From CF-13 sp036782775 (GTDB taxonomy: Bacteria; Chloroflexota; Dormibacteria; CF-121), in contig DAIPYJ010000059.1 in assembly GCA_036782775.1 (NCBI GenBank), positions 1 through 17,189 on the forward strand: a DNA stretch of 17,189 bases, read 5' to 3'. Numbering within the stretch: position 1 is the first letter of the stretch; each line of letters starts with the position of its first letter. Position numbers and translations under genes: made by a program. The notes below the pieces were generated by a model that saw only the letters and a program-made list of their open reading frames with translations, ran no database searches and was not told where the DNA came from. Positions 1 through 7,160 of the stretch are shown one piece after another.

Positions 1-25
1 GTGGGGAGAGGGTCGGGGTGAGGGG
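1..25 (+). repeat. Partial copy of GC-rich palindromic repeat
   Basis: Nt 1-25 are identical to nt 55-79. This is the right arm and G-rich tail of the hairpin repeat at 41-79, and the left arm lies outside the window. The two copies are 54 nt apart, which is a whole number of codons, so the upstream frame of the membrane protein stays open through both. Confidence 0.8.
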
Positions 26-1708
26 CCGCGAGGGAAATCTCCCTCTCCCCACTCGTGGGGAGAGGGTCGGGGTGAGGGGTTATTTATCTTCCTGATCAGC
101 GCGGCGCTATACCTCGCGGCTGCCGGGGTGCTTGTCTTCAAGTTGGGCATCGTGACCAACCAGGCGCTGGCGGTCGTGGCCAACGCGTCGTACGTCCTGT
201 TCAGCCGCGACCCGCATCTGGCGGCCATCGGCTTCGTCACCAGCCCTTTGCCTTCAGCTGCGGTACTTCCTCTTCTGCCGTTCAAAAGTTTGTGGCCGGC
301 GCTGACGGAGCAGGCGCTGGCGGCCCCGATCGTCTCGGCGTTCTTCATGGCCGGCGCGGTCTACCAGCTCTATCGACTCTTGCGCGCATCATGGCTGTCG
401 GCGCCAGCGGCGGCCGTCATCACCGGGCTCTTTGCGATCCACCCCTTGATCGTGTTCGCAGCCGCGACTGGCCGAGGCGAAGCGGCTTACCTGTTCTTCC
501 TGCTCCTCGCTGCGCGCCACCTGCTCACCTGGTTTCGGAACGGCGACCTCATGGGCGGGGTCATCGCCGGTTTCGCGCTCGCCGGTGCCTATCTCGCGCG
601 ATACGACGCGGTCCTGGTCGGCATCGCCGCGATTGCCACCGTGTTCCTCCTCAGCCTCTCCCTCCCCCGCTTGCGGCGGAGGGTCGGGGAGGGGGCCGTG
701 TCCACTGCCCTCTGCGATGCCTTCATCGTTGGCGGTCCGCTGGTCGCGACCATCGTGCTCTGGGGCCTGTCAGCGTGGCTGGTGACCGGAAGGGTCTTTC
801 CGCAACTGGCGTCCGGTTATGGATTTCCGTCGCAACTCCAGACACTTCAGGCACACCTTGCCACGCTCGGACTGGCGAACCTTTTCAAGCCGCAGCGGAT
901 CATCCTGCAACTGGTTAGCCTCGAGCCCGCCTTGCCAGCTGCCCTTCTTGTGTTTGCGCTCGCGGCGTTCAGCCGGCGATCGCGCGCATGGGTCTCAGTA
1001 ACGGCCGTCCTCGGATTGGCCCTCGGCGCGATCGCGACCGCCAGCCTGCTCGGAAACGCCCTCCCCTGGCTGTCCATTTCAGTCCTCGTCGTGCCGGTGG
1101 TGACACTCGTCCTCCCCCTCGGCTTAGCCACGCCAAAGTCCCCATCCCCTCGCTTGGGGGCGAAGGCTCGGGGAGGGGGGTTCGTGATCGCCACCCTCAT
1201 GCTCTTCGCCGCAATTCCGACAACCATGGCCGCAATGCTGAGTCCGACCGCAGCACCCGAGGAATCAGCCATTCTCCGGCCCTTGCTGCATGAGCCGGCG
1301 CCGAGCAACGGTTCAGCCGCGCAGGTTGCGATCAATGTGGCCCAGTACATCGATCGGCAGCACTACGCCGAGGGAACCGTGCTGGTCGACAGCCTGACGG
1401 GTTTTCCTGTAATCCTCGCCTCCAGGTCGCCGCAGCAGTTCGTCATCCCGAGCGACCGCGACTTCGCGCTGGCCCTATCGGCGCCCAAGGCGTTCCGCGT
1501 CGAGTACCTGCTGGTGCCGGCGCCGGCGAGCATGAACTATCTGGGATCGGTTGATGCCATCAACCGGGCTTATCCACATCTCTTCGATCTGGGGCCAGCG
1601 TCTGGCGAGCTCATCCATGAATTCACCGGGTCCGGCAGGCACGTGCTCTGGCGCCTGTACGCGGTCAGCGCGGTCGAAGCGCCATCGACGATTAGCTCAC
1701 AACGCTGA
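2..1708 (+). CDS. Multi-pass membrane protein, probable GT-C (GT39/ArnT-like) glycosyltransferase, 5' end outside window
   Basis: The frame is open from nt 2 to the TGA at 1706-1708. A GTG at 128 is the first usable start in the window, but starting there would cut a hydrophobic helix that begins near nt 80 (LFIFLISAALYLAAAGV), so I read the gene as 5'-partial. The protein has many hydrophobic helices and a C-terminal soluble part. Short motifs such as LFSRDPHLAAIGFV, a TGRGEAAYLFFLLLAARHL helix and an ARYD loop resemble polytopic membrane sugar transferases that use polyprenyl-phosphate sugars, but I cannot point to a firm catalytic DxD, so the family is inferred from topology. GC-rich palindromic repeats lie in the frame near nt 1-79, 655-695 and 1141-1180, and the last two form hydrophilic GEG/GGG-rich insertions between helices. 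The 3' end overlaps the convergent hydrolase gene by 12 nt. It could instead be a membrane protein of unknown function. Confidence 0.6.
   Translation, partial: WGEGRGEGPRGKSPSPHSWGEGRGEGLFIFLISAALYLAAAGVLVFKLGIVTNQALAVVANASYVLFSRDPHLAAIGFVTSPLPSAAVLPLLPFKSLWPALTEQALAAPIVSAFFMAGAVYQLYRLLRASWLSAPAAAVITGLFAIHPLIVFAAATGRGEAAYLFFLLLAARHLLTWFRNGDLMGGVIAGFALAGAYLARYDAVLVGIAAIATVFLLSLSLPRLRRRVGEGAVSTALCDAFIVGGPLVATIVLWGLSAWLVTGRVFPQLASGYGFPSQLQTLQAHLATLGLANLFKPQRIILQLVSLEPALPAALLVFALAAFSRRSRAWVSVTAVLGLALGAIATASLLGNALPWLSISVLVVPVVTLVLPLGLATPKSPSPRLGAKARGGGFVIATLMLFAAIPTTMAAMLSPTAAPEESAILRPLLHEPAPSNGSAAQVAINVAQYIDRQHYAEGTVLVDSLTGFPVILASRSPQQFVIPSDRDFALALSAPKAFRVEYLLVPAPASMNYLGSVDAINRAYPHLFDLGPASGELIHEFTGSGRHVLWRLYAVSAVEAPSTISSQR
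41..79 (+). repeat. GC-rich palindromic (REP/MITE-like) repeat, full copy
   Basis: Nt 41-51 pair perfectly with 56-66, giving an 11-bp stem (CCCTCTCCCCA / TGGGGAGAGGG) with a CTCG loop. A G-rich tail TCGGGGTGAGGGG follows at 67-79. Hairpins of this pattern are widespread REP-like repeats in high-GC bacterial genomes and metagenomes. Read in the frame of the membrane protein gene the repeat encodes a GEGRGEG-type string without a stop codon, directly before the predicted transmembrane helix. Confidence 0.8.
655..695 (+). repeat. Palindromic repeat copy inside the membrane protein gene
   Basis: Nt 660-669 pair with 674-683 (one C-C mismatch) around a CTTG loop, followed by the tail TCGGGGAGGGGG at 684-695. 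This is the same hairpin-plus-tail plan as the copy at 41-79. It lies wholly within the coding frame and encodes about 13 residues around LPRLRRRVGEGA, a hydrophilic basic stretch between hydrophobic helices. The arms are slightly degenerate, suggesting an older insertion. Confidence 0.7.
1141..1180 (+). repeat. Second, more degenerate palindromic repeat copy inside the membrane protein gene
   Basis: CCCC at 1146-1149 and GGGG at 1156-1159 form a short stem around TCGCTT, followed by the tail CTCGGGGAGGGGGG at 1167-1180. It aligns with the copy at 655-695 in order and spacing. In frame it encodes a SPSPRLGAKARGGG string between two hydrophobic segments. C-rich sequence at 1111-1120 just upstream may be a remnant of a further copy. 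Confidence 0.6.
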
Positions 1709-2806
1709 GGCGAGCACTGCGAGGGCCGGATCGCCCGGCTGGATCTCATAGCCAGAATATGCGACCTGGTCCGCATTTGCCCAGTCCCAGACGAGGACGC
1801 CACTAACGCCCGCTTCGAACGAGGCGGCAAGCTTCGCGCGAAGCGCCGCGGCACGGGTGGGCCCGCGCATGAGCCCCATCTCGCCGATGAACATCGGCTT
1901 GTTGAGCCTGTGGCACTGCTGCATCCGCTGCCTGAGAACGGAGAGATCCGAAGGCGAGCCGTAATCGTGGACCTCGCAGAGATCGATGTTGGCGACGCTG
2001 TACACGTCTTGATAATCGCTGCCGACCGTGCCGCACTCGCGCACGCCGAGGGTTCCAAGGCTCACCAGGTGGTTCCCGTCGATGCTCTTGATCAAAGTCG
2101 ACATGTCCTCGGTAAAGGCCTTCAAGGTTCTCGCGGCGGTTCGGCTGCAGCGTCCGTTGCCAGCCGGGTCGGCTGCCTCGTTCATAAGCTGCCAGGCCAG
2201 GACCGTTGGGTCGTTTCCATACCGAGCAACGACTGCCGCGACCCAGCTCCGGTAGGTCATGATCATTCCTGCGTCGCGGTCCGAGGCGTATCCGGCCTCG
2301 TACCACGCCTCCGTTCGGTTCGCGCCTGAGGACCGTTCGCAGTCAGGGTATTGGTTGCCCAGGGTTGCGATGACGCGCACATCATGCGCTCTGGCCGCGG
2401 CGAGGGTTGCGTCGAATGCGCCCCAATCGAGCTGGCCATCGCGGATCGCCATCGGCTGAAAGAACCATGCACGGAAAACGGTCTGGGCAGGGCCGATGGC
2501 GCTGAGTGCATCATTCATGCTCGCCGCCATAGCGAGCGGGTACCAGCACGAGCCCAGATTGTTGGCGTTATAGATATTGAGGCCAACGAATTGAAATGGC
2601 TCCCCGTCGAGAAGCAGCTCGGCACCGGACCGACGCACGAATCCTGGCAGCTTCGCCGTATACGTGATTGATTCGGCTCTCGAATAGATAACCGCGGCCG
2701 GAAGTCGTGCCGGTGCTGTGGTTGGCACCGGAACGGTGCCGCCGCCAAGTAGCGAGCTGACGGCAACGCTGATCGCGGCAAAGACGCTGGCGATCGGCAC
2801 TCCCAT
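1697..2806 (-). CDS. GH5-type glycoside hydrolase (endo-beta-mannanase/cellulase-like), probably exported
   Basis: This 369-residue protein resembles clan A (beta/alpha)8 hydrolases of family GH5. Visible landmarks are GEPFQFVGLNIYN (68-80) at the barrel start, the acid/base Glu210 in WQLMNEAAD, EVHDYG (278-283) with a typical active-site His and Tyr, the nucleophile Glu309 in MFIGEMGL, and the barrel-closing WDWAN (340-344). Residues 4-22 are hydrophobic and read as a signal peptide or N-terminal anchor, though there is no basic N-region. An ATG at 2804-2806 preceded by GGGAGGA with 8 nt spacing fixes the start, and a TGA lies in frame upstream. The substrate is probably a beta-mannan or glucan-type polymer, but family membership does not decide it. 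The gene lies 130 nt downstream of the DUF4012 gene on the same strand and next to the polysaccharide operon, so trimming or release of the polymer made here is a reasonable inference. Confidence 0.8.
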   Translation of the reverse strand: MGVPIASVFAAISVAVSSLLGGGTVPVPTTAPARLPAAVIYSRAESITYTAKLPGFVRRSGAELLLDGEPFQFVGLNIYNANNLGSCWYPLAMAASMNDALSAIGPAQTVFRAWFFQPMAIRDGQLDWGAFDATLAAARAHDVRVIATLGNQYPDCERSSGANRTEAWYEAGYASDRDAGMIMTYRSWVAAVVARYGNDPTVLAWQLMNEAADPAGNGRCSRTAARTLKAFTEDMSTLIKSIDGNHLVSLGTLGVRECGTVGSDYQDVYSVANIDLCEVHDYGSPSDLSVLRQRMQQCHRLNKPMFIGEMGLMRGPTRAAALRAKLAASFEAGVSGVLVWDWANADQVAYSGYEIQPGDPALAVLASAL

Positions 2807-2936
2807 GGCCGAGTTCCTCCCATGCAGAGCAACGGCCGATCATGGCTGAGCCCTAACGCCCGCCTGCGACGCACGCGGCAACGGTCTGAAACGAAACTGA
2901 CCCGTTAGTTACGAATGACTGATGCTGCGAGCCAGC
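2807..2936. other. Intergenic spacer between DUF4012 and GH5 genes
   Basis: This 130-nt spacer separates the TAG stop of the DUF4012 gene (2937-2939) from the GH5 start. Apart from the Shine-Dalgarno site I see no strong hairpin with a T-run and no convincing -35/-10 pair. The stretch 2881-2925 is less GC-rich than its surroundings and is where I would look for a minus-strand promoter. Confidence 0.4.
2815..2821 (-). promoter_or_regulatory. Shine-Dalgarno site of the GH5 gene
   Basis: Read on the minus strand this is GGGAGGA, 8 nt before the ATG at 2806. It is the strongest ribosome binding site in the window and supports this start. The GH5 gene may therefore be translated independently of its neighbours. 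Confidence 0.65.
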
Positions 2937-4895
2937 CTAACCAGCTCCGTAAACAAAACTGAACTCCCGATCGGAGCTGAGATCAGATACCACCGCCGTA
3001 TTGGTTGGAATCGCCTTGCCTGAAACCGCAACCCTGCGCAGCTCCACACCCGCCGGTAGATCAAGGCTCACCTTGACTGGGTCCCCGAGACGGCCCGCCT
3101 GTTTCTGCCAGGTCAAGTCGAAGTGGCCACCCGTGGCGCCGATAGCATTCGAGGGGACGTCGTAGACCAGCGTCACATCCTTCGAGGCCCCGAACTGCAC
3201 GTAGAGCCAGCCTTCGAACACGCGACGCCCGAGCTCCTTGGTCGTATCAAATTGGACGCCCGTTCCGGATATAAGCGTGGCGGTCGGGGGAACGTAAATT
3301 CGCAGCCAGCCCGTATACCCCCAGCTTCCTGTCAGCGGCGGATGCGGCGTGAGGCCGTCGTAATGCACCGTCAGGCTGTGTCTAACGATGCCGTTCGGAA
3401 GGACCTTGACGCTGAGCTCGGATCGTCGGTTCATCCAGTAGTCGTCCTTGGTGCCATTGAGATTGGTGAGGACGACGAATAGGCTGTCGCCATTGGGATG
3501 CTGAACCTGACCGTCGCAGCTGTGGTTTTGTACGAACTGCGTCACCTGATCGTCGTGGAAATAGGCCTGTAGCGAACGAGATTCGCACGCCGATTGCAGA
3601 GCCTGGGCCATCGCGAGCCATTCCTTCGGCGAGGTGGAAAGCAGGCGGGCGAAAATCGCCTGCGAAGCATATGACAGGAACTGCTTTCCGGGGCCGGTCC
3701 CGGACTCGACATTGACTCGCAGCGTCGACATATCAAAGAAGTTCTGCGCCGTGACGGTGTCGCCCGTCTGCGGTACCTTCACGGGTCCGGTCACCGCAAG
3801 AATTCGCGAGATGAAATAGGGATCGATCGCGATGACACCATCGACTTTCTTGCCGGTTTCAAGATTTAGGAAAAACTCGGCCTGTCTGGCAGCGGATGGA
3901 AAGTCGGGAGACCAATTTGAGTCGCGAAGCTGCCAGCTGATGAGGCGAAATGTCTGCTCCATCGGAGCAGGCGGATCAACGTGCTTAGGCGATCCCCTGG
4001 GACCGAGGAGCTTTCCATAGTGGTCGGCGCCATCGATGTCATAAACGTCAAGGGACTGGTAAGGGCTCATCTTGCCGTGGTCGAAGCTGAGAAAGCCAAC
4101 CGTGCCGATGAAGCCTCCAGTAGCACGAAGCTCCGCCGGATCCTGCTGCAGGACGAGATAGGTCCGTGGGCCGTCGAGCCCCAACAAGCTCTTCAGTGGT
4201 CGCTCGTCGGCTTTCAGGGCGGCGACGGCGTCACGCAGCGTTTTGACTTTGACTTTGGAGTCAAACTCCGACACCGCCTTCGCGAGAGGTGGTACCAAAC
4301 CCGACGAGGGGATGGCGGTGCGGTCGGCAACCATCGCATCCAACTCCGAGGTGATCGTTGCCAACTTTGGATCGAGCGCCTGAAAGATCGCCATGACCTT
4401 TTGTCCCGGTCCGCTGACCCCGGATCCAGAGGTAGGTTGTTCCGACAGGGCGGTGGCGAGCGCGTCCCCGCCAACGACTCCGGCACGAGAGGCGTGGATG
4501 CCCATGTCTGTCAGGCGCCTCGCGGCCCCCAGCTGCGTGGAAGCGAACGGAAGGGCTCCAAAAATTCCGAAAGCGCGACCATTGAGCTGAGCAGAGGCGG
4601 CATCGAAGTCCAACTCAGCACGCTTAAAGTGCCCAGTGGCTGCCTCAACCTGCTGCTTGTTCAAGCCGGTCCCGCCTTTCAGGATCTGTGCCCCGGCGAG
4701 CAGCTCCGTCTTGCCCCCATTCAGATCGCTCACAAGCGCTCGAACCCGAAGCAGAGCAAAGCCGGCGAAGATGACGAGGAGCACGATCACGCCGGCCGCA
4801 ATCAGTCTGCCCCGGTAGCGCCGCGCCCGCCAGGCTGGTCCGGCGCTGGCGATACCGTCGGCAACCGCCGGCCGTTCCAGCATGGTGGTTCGCAT
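2937..4895 (-). CDS. DUF4012 domain-containing membrane-anchored protein
   Basis: This 652-residue protein has a basic cytoplasmic N-terminus (RARRYRGR, 23-30), one transmembrane helix at about 31-50, and a long extracytoplasmic part. Residues 60-230 are mostly helical. The DUF4012 signature ELRATGGFIGTVGFLSFDHG falls at 255-274, SNWSPDFPSAARQAEFF at 326-342, and VDGVIAIDPYFI at 351-362. A beta-rich C-terminal region follows at about 490-650. The length suits the family, which is common in Actinobacteria and Chloroflexota and often sits beside polysaccharide genes; its biochemical role is not established. The start ATG is at 4893-4895, with an alternative ATG five codons in (4881-4883); neither has a clear Shine-Dalgarno. 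The gene is divergent from the sugar-transferase gene with an 18-nt gap, so the two probably share a control region. A role in polymer export or attachment is inference from this context. Confidence 0.85.
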   Translation of the reverse strand: MRTTMLERPAVADGIASAGPAWRARRYRGRLIAAGVIVLLVIFAGFALLRVRALVSDLNGGKTELLAGAQILKGGTGLNKQQVEAATGHFKRAELDFDAASAQLNGRAFGIFGALPFASTQLGAARRLTDMGIHASRAGVVGGDALATALSEQPTSGSGVSGPGQKVMAIFQALDPKLATITSELDAMVADRTAIPSSGLVPPLAKAVSEFDSKVKVKTLRDAVAALKADERPLKSLLGLDGPRTYLVLQQDPAELRATGGFIGTVGFLSFDHGKMSPYQSLDVYDIDGADHYGKLLGPRGSPKHVDPPAPMEQTFRLISWQLRDSNWSPDFPSAARQAEFFLNLETGKKVDGVIAIDPYFISRILAVTGPVKVPQTGDTVTAQNFFDMSTLRVNVESGTGPGKQFLSYASQAIFARLLSTSPKEWLAMAQALQSACESRSLQAYFHDDQVTQFVQNHSCDGQVQHPNGDSLFVVLTNLNGTKDDYWMNRRSELSVKVLPNGIVRHSLTVHYDGLTPHPPLTGSWGYTGWLRIYVPPTATLISGTGVQFDTTKELGRRVFEGWLYVQFGASKDVTLVYDVPSNAIGATGGHFDLTWQKQAGRLGDPVKVSLDLPAGVELRRVAVSGKAIPTNTAVVSDLSSDREFSFVYGAG

Positions 4896-4913
4896 GCGTG
4901 GTGACAGAGTTTA
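4896..4913. other. 18-nt divergent gap, candidate shared control region
   Basis: Only 18 nt lie between the ATG of the DUF4012 gene (4895, minus) and the ATG of the sugar transferase gene (4914, plus). That is too little for two separate promoters upstream of both start codons, so promoter elements must extend into one or both coding 5' ends. The motif TTTAAT at 4910-4915 is the only AT-rich pocket. I cannot assign a -35/-10 pair with confidence. Confidence 0.3.
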
Positions 4914-5732
4914 ATGAAAGGGAAGTCAGGCGCAGCCGTCAAGGGTCGCTCGGCAAACAATTACCATGAGCCGGGGAGACACATCATCGAACCGAACCTC
5001 GAATCGCGAGGAGGGGCCGGGGCACGGCAAGTAGATAATCCTTTTGCTGTCGATCGGCGGCCAATCTACGACGCCGTAAAACGCGGCATCGACATTTTTC
5101 TGGCCGTTTCTATTCTCGTGATCGGGGCGCCTGTATGGATCGCTTTGGGACTGGCGGTCCGGATGACTAGTCCCGGCCCAGCCATTTTTCACCGGACGGC
5201 TGTAGGTCGCGGCGGCAAGCCCTATCAGATCTACAAGTTCCGCACCATGGAGCATGAAGCCACCGACAAACGGCATCTCGACTGGCTGCGAGAGTACGTC
5301 CTCGCCGATCGCCCATTTGGCCTCTTACACGGTCGGCCGATCTACAAGGTCTTCGACGATCCGCGCGTGACGCGGCTTGGCGCCTTCCTCCGGCGCACAA
5401 GCCTGGACGAGGTTCCGCAGTTCTTGAACGTTTTGAAGGGTGAAATGAGCGTGGTCGGCCCCCGGCCGCCGATTCCCGACGAGTTCGACCTCTACAACCC
5501 CTTTCAACGGCGCCGACTAGCCGTCAGGCCGGGCATCACCGGGCTCTACCAGGTGTCCGCCCGAGGCGCCGCCCCTTTCAGCGAGGTGCTCGCCATCGAC
5601 CTGGATTACATCCGTCGGCGCTCGTTGCGGTTGGATTTGAAGATCATGGCCATGACCCCGCTAATCATGCTCTCGGGGCGCGGAAGCGGTCAGGAGGCTC
5701 CCAAGGATTCTCAACCCGCGTTCCAGAAGTAA
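4914..5732 (+). CDS. Sugar-1-phosphate transferase (monotopic phosphoglycosyl transferase) starting repeat-unit assembly
   Basis: The enzyme transfers a sugar phosphate from a nucleotide sugar to undecaprenyl phosphate at the inner face of the membrane. Of its 272 residues, the first 50 are hydrophilic and low in conservation. A hydrophobic re-entrant or membrane helix spans 59-82 (IDIFLAVSILVIGAPVWIAL). The bacterial sugar transferase core follows: KFRTM at 108-112, the catalytic Asp165-Glu166 pair in RTSLDEVPQFLN, GEMSVVGPRPP at 176-186, and RPGITGLYQVSAR at 205-217. It lacks the multi-helix N-terminal half of WcaJ/WbaP proteins and is nearer in architecture to the short PglC/WecP-type enzymes. 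A TGA at 4902-4904 and the absence of later ATG, GTG or TTG codons before residue 69 support the ATG at 4914. It is the first gene of the long operon. The sugar it transfers cannot be read from sequence alone. Confidence 0.9.
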   Translation: MKGKSGAAVKGRSANNYHEPGRHIIEPNLESRGGAGARQVDNPFAVDRRPIYDAVKRGIDIFLAVSILVIGAPVWIALGLAVRMTSPGPAIFHRTAVGRGGKPYQIYKFRTMEHEATDKRHLDWLREYVLADRPFGLLHGRPIYKVFDDPRVTRLGAFLRRTSLDEVPQFLNVLKGEMSVVGPRPPIPDEFDLYNPFQRRRLAVRPGITGLYQVSARGAAPFSEVLAIDLDYIRRRSLRLDLKIMAMTPLIMLSGRGSGQEAPKDSQPAFQK

Positions 5733-5739
5733 TTCAAGC

Positions 5740-7143
5740 GTGGTGGTAAGGGCCAACCCGGGGCGCTCAAAGGTGGTGCAGCGCCTCAGTGAGCGCATAG
5801 GTCAGCCTGTGGAGTTCTGGGTCGCAGTGATGGTGGTCTCGGTTGTCCTCAGCCTTCCTACCAATGTCCACCTAACCGCCTTGCATGGCCTGGTTAACGT
5901 GCGCCCCTGGGAGCCGGCGTTAGCCGCACTACTCATCGTCACCGTCGTGACGTATGCCCGTGCGCACTGGAGCTTCGTCGACCTTACCGCCGTTTGCCTC
6001 TCGATCACTGCATTGGCGGTTCTTCTCCGCTCAGCTGTCCGCGATCTAACCGAGGCGGAGCCGCATTTCCGCGTGTTGACCGACTGGACGGGGGCCCCTG
6101 CGTGGGAGGGGGCCACCAAGAGCAAGGGTGTCATTACATCGCTGCTCCTGTGCGGCTACGTGGTGCTCGCGATCCTCATGGCCGGCCTCGTTCGAAACCC
6201 GGCGATCGGCAAGCGGCTGATGGCGCGGGCATGTACGTTGTTGCTCTGGTTCCTCGCCGGCTACGCCGCCCTTTTTCTGCTTCTCCTCTTCGCTTCGATG
6301 GTGCTTTACCAAGGACACACGACAAGCTGGTTGGTCATCATTCGCGGGATTGACGTCGGGCACTCTCGCAGCAGCCCGCCGCTGGCCTTTTTCGGTCCGC
6401 TCGAAGGGCTGACCTTTGCCACGGGAGCGACTCTGGCATCGGTGCGGGCGGCATCAAGTGGCTCGGGGCGGCCGATTCTGGTAGGGCTCGCCGTGCTCCA
6501 AGCTCTTGCTGCCACGCTTACCTTTTCGCGCGGTGCCTGGATCGCCCTCCTCATCGGGCTGGTTGCAACGCTGTTGGTCGGAGTCGCGTGGCGGCCGCGG
6601 ATGTTTGCGCTTGCCATCGCTGCCTTCGCCGTTCTCGCATTGGCTGGCTTCGTCGTCCTGGCTCTACTGAGCGGCTTAGCGCCACATACGCTCCAGCGCG
6701 TGACATCACTCGCAGGAGGTACCGGGGGCGCAAGGCTAGGGGATTGGATCCGAATGCTGTCAGCATTCGGCGGTTCGCCGATCTTTGGCCTCGGGGCGGA
6801 GGCATACCGACCACTCACTAACGGATTCCCAGCCGAGAACCTCTGGATCGAAATTGCCTTTTCTGGCGGGCTGTTGGCTCTGGTGCCTCTCGTTGTCGCG
6901 CACGGCAGGATCGCTCGGCTCGCTGCTCAGCTCGACATGGGCCGGGCGCGAGACGATCCCTGGCTGATGGCCGCATTTTCCGCGTTTGTCGTCGCTGTCA
7001 GTGGAACATTCTCAAACACTTCGGGATGGTCACCTGTTTACTGGCTGTTTCTCGGATTAGTCGTAGGGCGCCTCACTCAGGCCACAGTCTTTGAACATCG
7101 GATGCCCTCGGCAGCAGCGGCGGCGCCCGCAGCGCGAATGTAA
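5740..7143 (+). CDS. O-antigen ligase/polymerase family membrane protein (WaaL/Wzy-like)
   Basis: This 467-residue polytopic protein has about ten or more hydrophobic helices. Family landmarks are TLTFSRGAWIALLIG (259-273), the Wzy_C-type SRGAW motif; a large loop with RLGDWIRML and SPIFGLGAEAY (332-356); and ENLWIEIAFSGGLLALV (366-382), the usual segment just after the periplasmic loop. Members either polymerise undecaprenyl-linked repeat units or ligate glycans to an acceptor, and the sequence does not separate these roles. The start is given as GTG 5740, 7 nt after the preceding TAA; the adjacent GTG 5743 and an internal ATG at 5830 are alternatives, none with a good ribosome site. The C-terminal tail (455-467) is Ala/Pro-rich and probably unstructured. 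With the flippase next door it completes a Wzx/Wzy-type set. Confidence 0.82.
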   Translation: MVVRANPGRSKVVQRLSERIGQPVEFWVAVMVVSVVLSLPTNVHLTALHGLVNVRPWEPALAALLIVTVVTYARAHWSFVDLTAVCLSITALAVLLRSAVRDLTEAEPHFRVLTDWTGAPAWEGATKSKGVITSLLLCGYVVLAILMAGLVRNPAIGKRLMARACTLLLWFLAGYAALFLLLLFASMVLYQGHTTSWLVIIRGIDVGHSRSSPPLAFFGPLEGLTFATGATLASVRAASSGSGRPILVGLAVLQALAATLTFSRGAWIALLIGLVATLLVGVAWRPRMFALAIAAFAVLALAGFVVLALLSGLAPHTLQRVTSLAGGTGGARLGDWIRMLSAFGGSPIFGLGAEAYRPLTNGFPAENLWIEIAFSGGLLALVPLVVAHGRIARLAAQLDMGRARDDPWLMAAFSAFVVAVSGTFSNTSGWSPVYWLFLGLVVGRLTQATVFEHRMPSAAAAAPAARM

Positions 7144-7160
7144 TCGACGCCCATCACCGA

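Noticed and set aside
1..79. Direct repeats at the window start as a possible CRISPR array
   Set aside because: Only two copies, a G-rich tail and internal hairpins, similar copies scattered inside a gene, and no regular spacers or cas genes.
847..1350. 167-residue minus-strand frame inside the membrane protein gene
   Set aside because: Antisense shadow with no motif; the plus-strand frame has clear transmembrane periodicity.
1831..1844. Perfect 14-nt palindrome GCTTCGCGCGAAGC as a terminator or operator
   Set aside because: It lies within GH5 coding sequence, has no T-run in either direction, and such palindromes are common at this GC content.
3981..4904. 307-residue plus-strand open frame opposite the DUF4012 gene
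   Set aside because: It lies entirely antisense to a clear DUF4012 coding sequence, has low-complexity Arg/Gly-rich composition and no recognisable motif; it is expected in high-GC DNA.
7144..7160. Small promoter or terminator between the ligase and flippase genes
   Set aside because: Only 17 nt, with no hairpin or promoter-like elements; better read as an operon junction.
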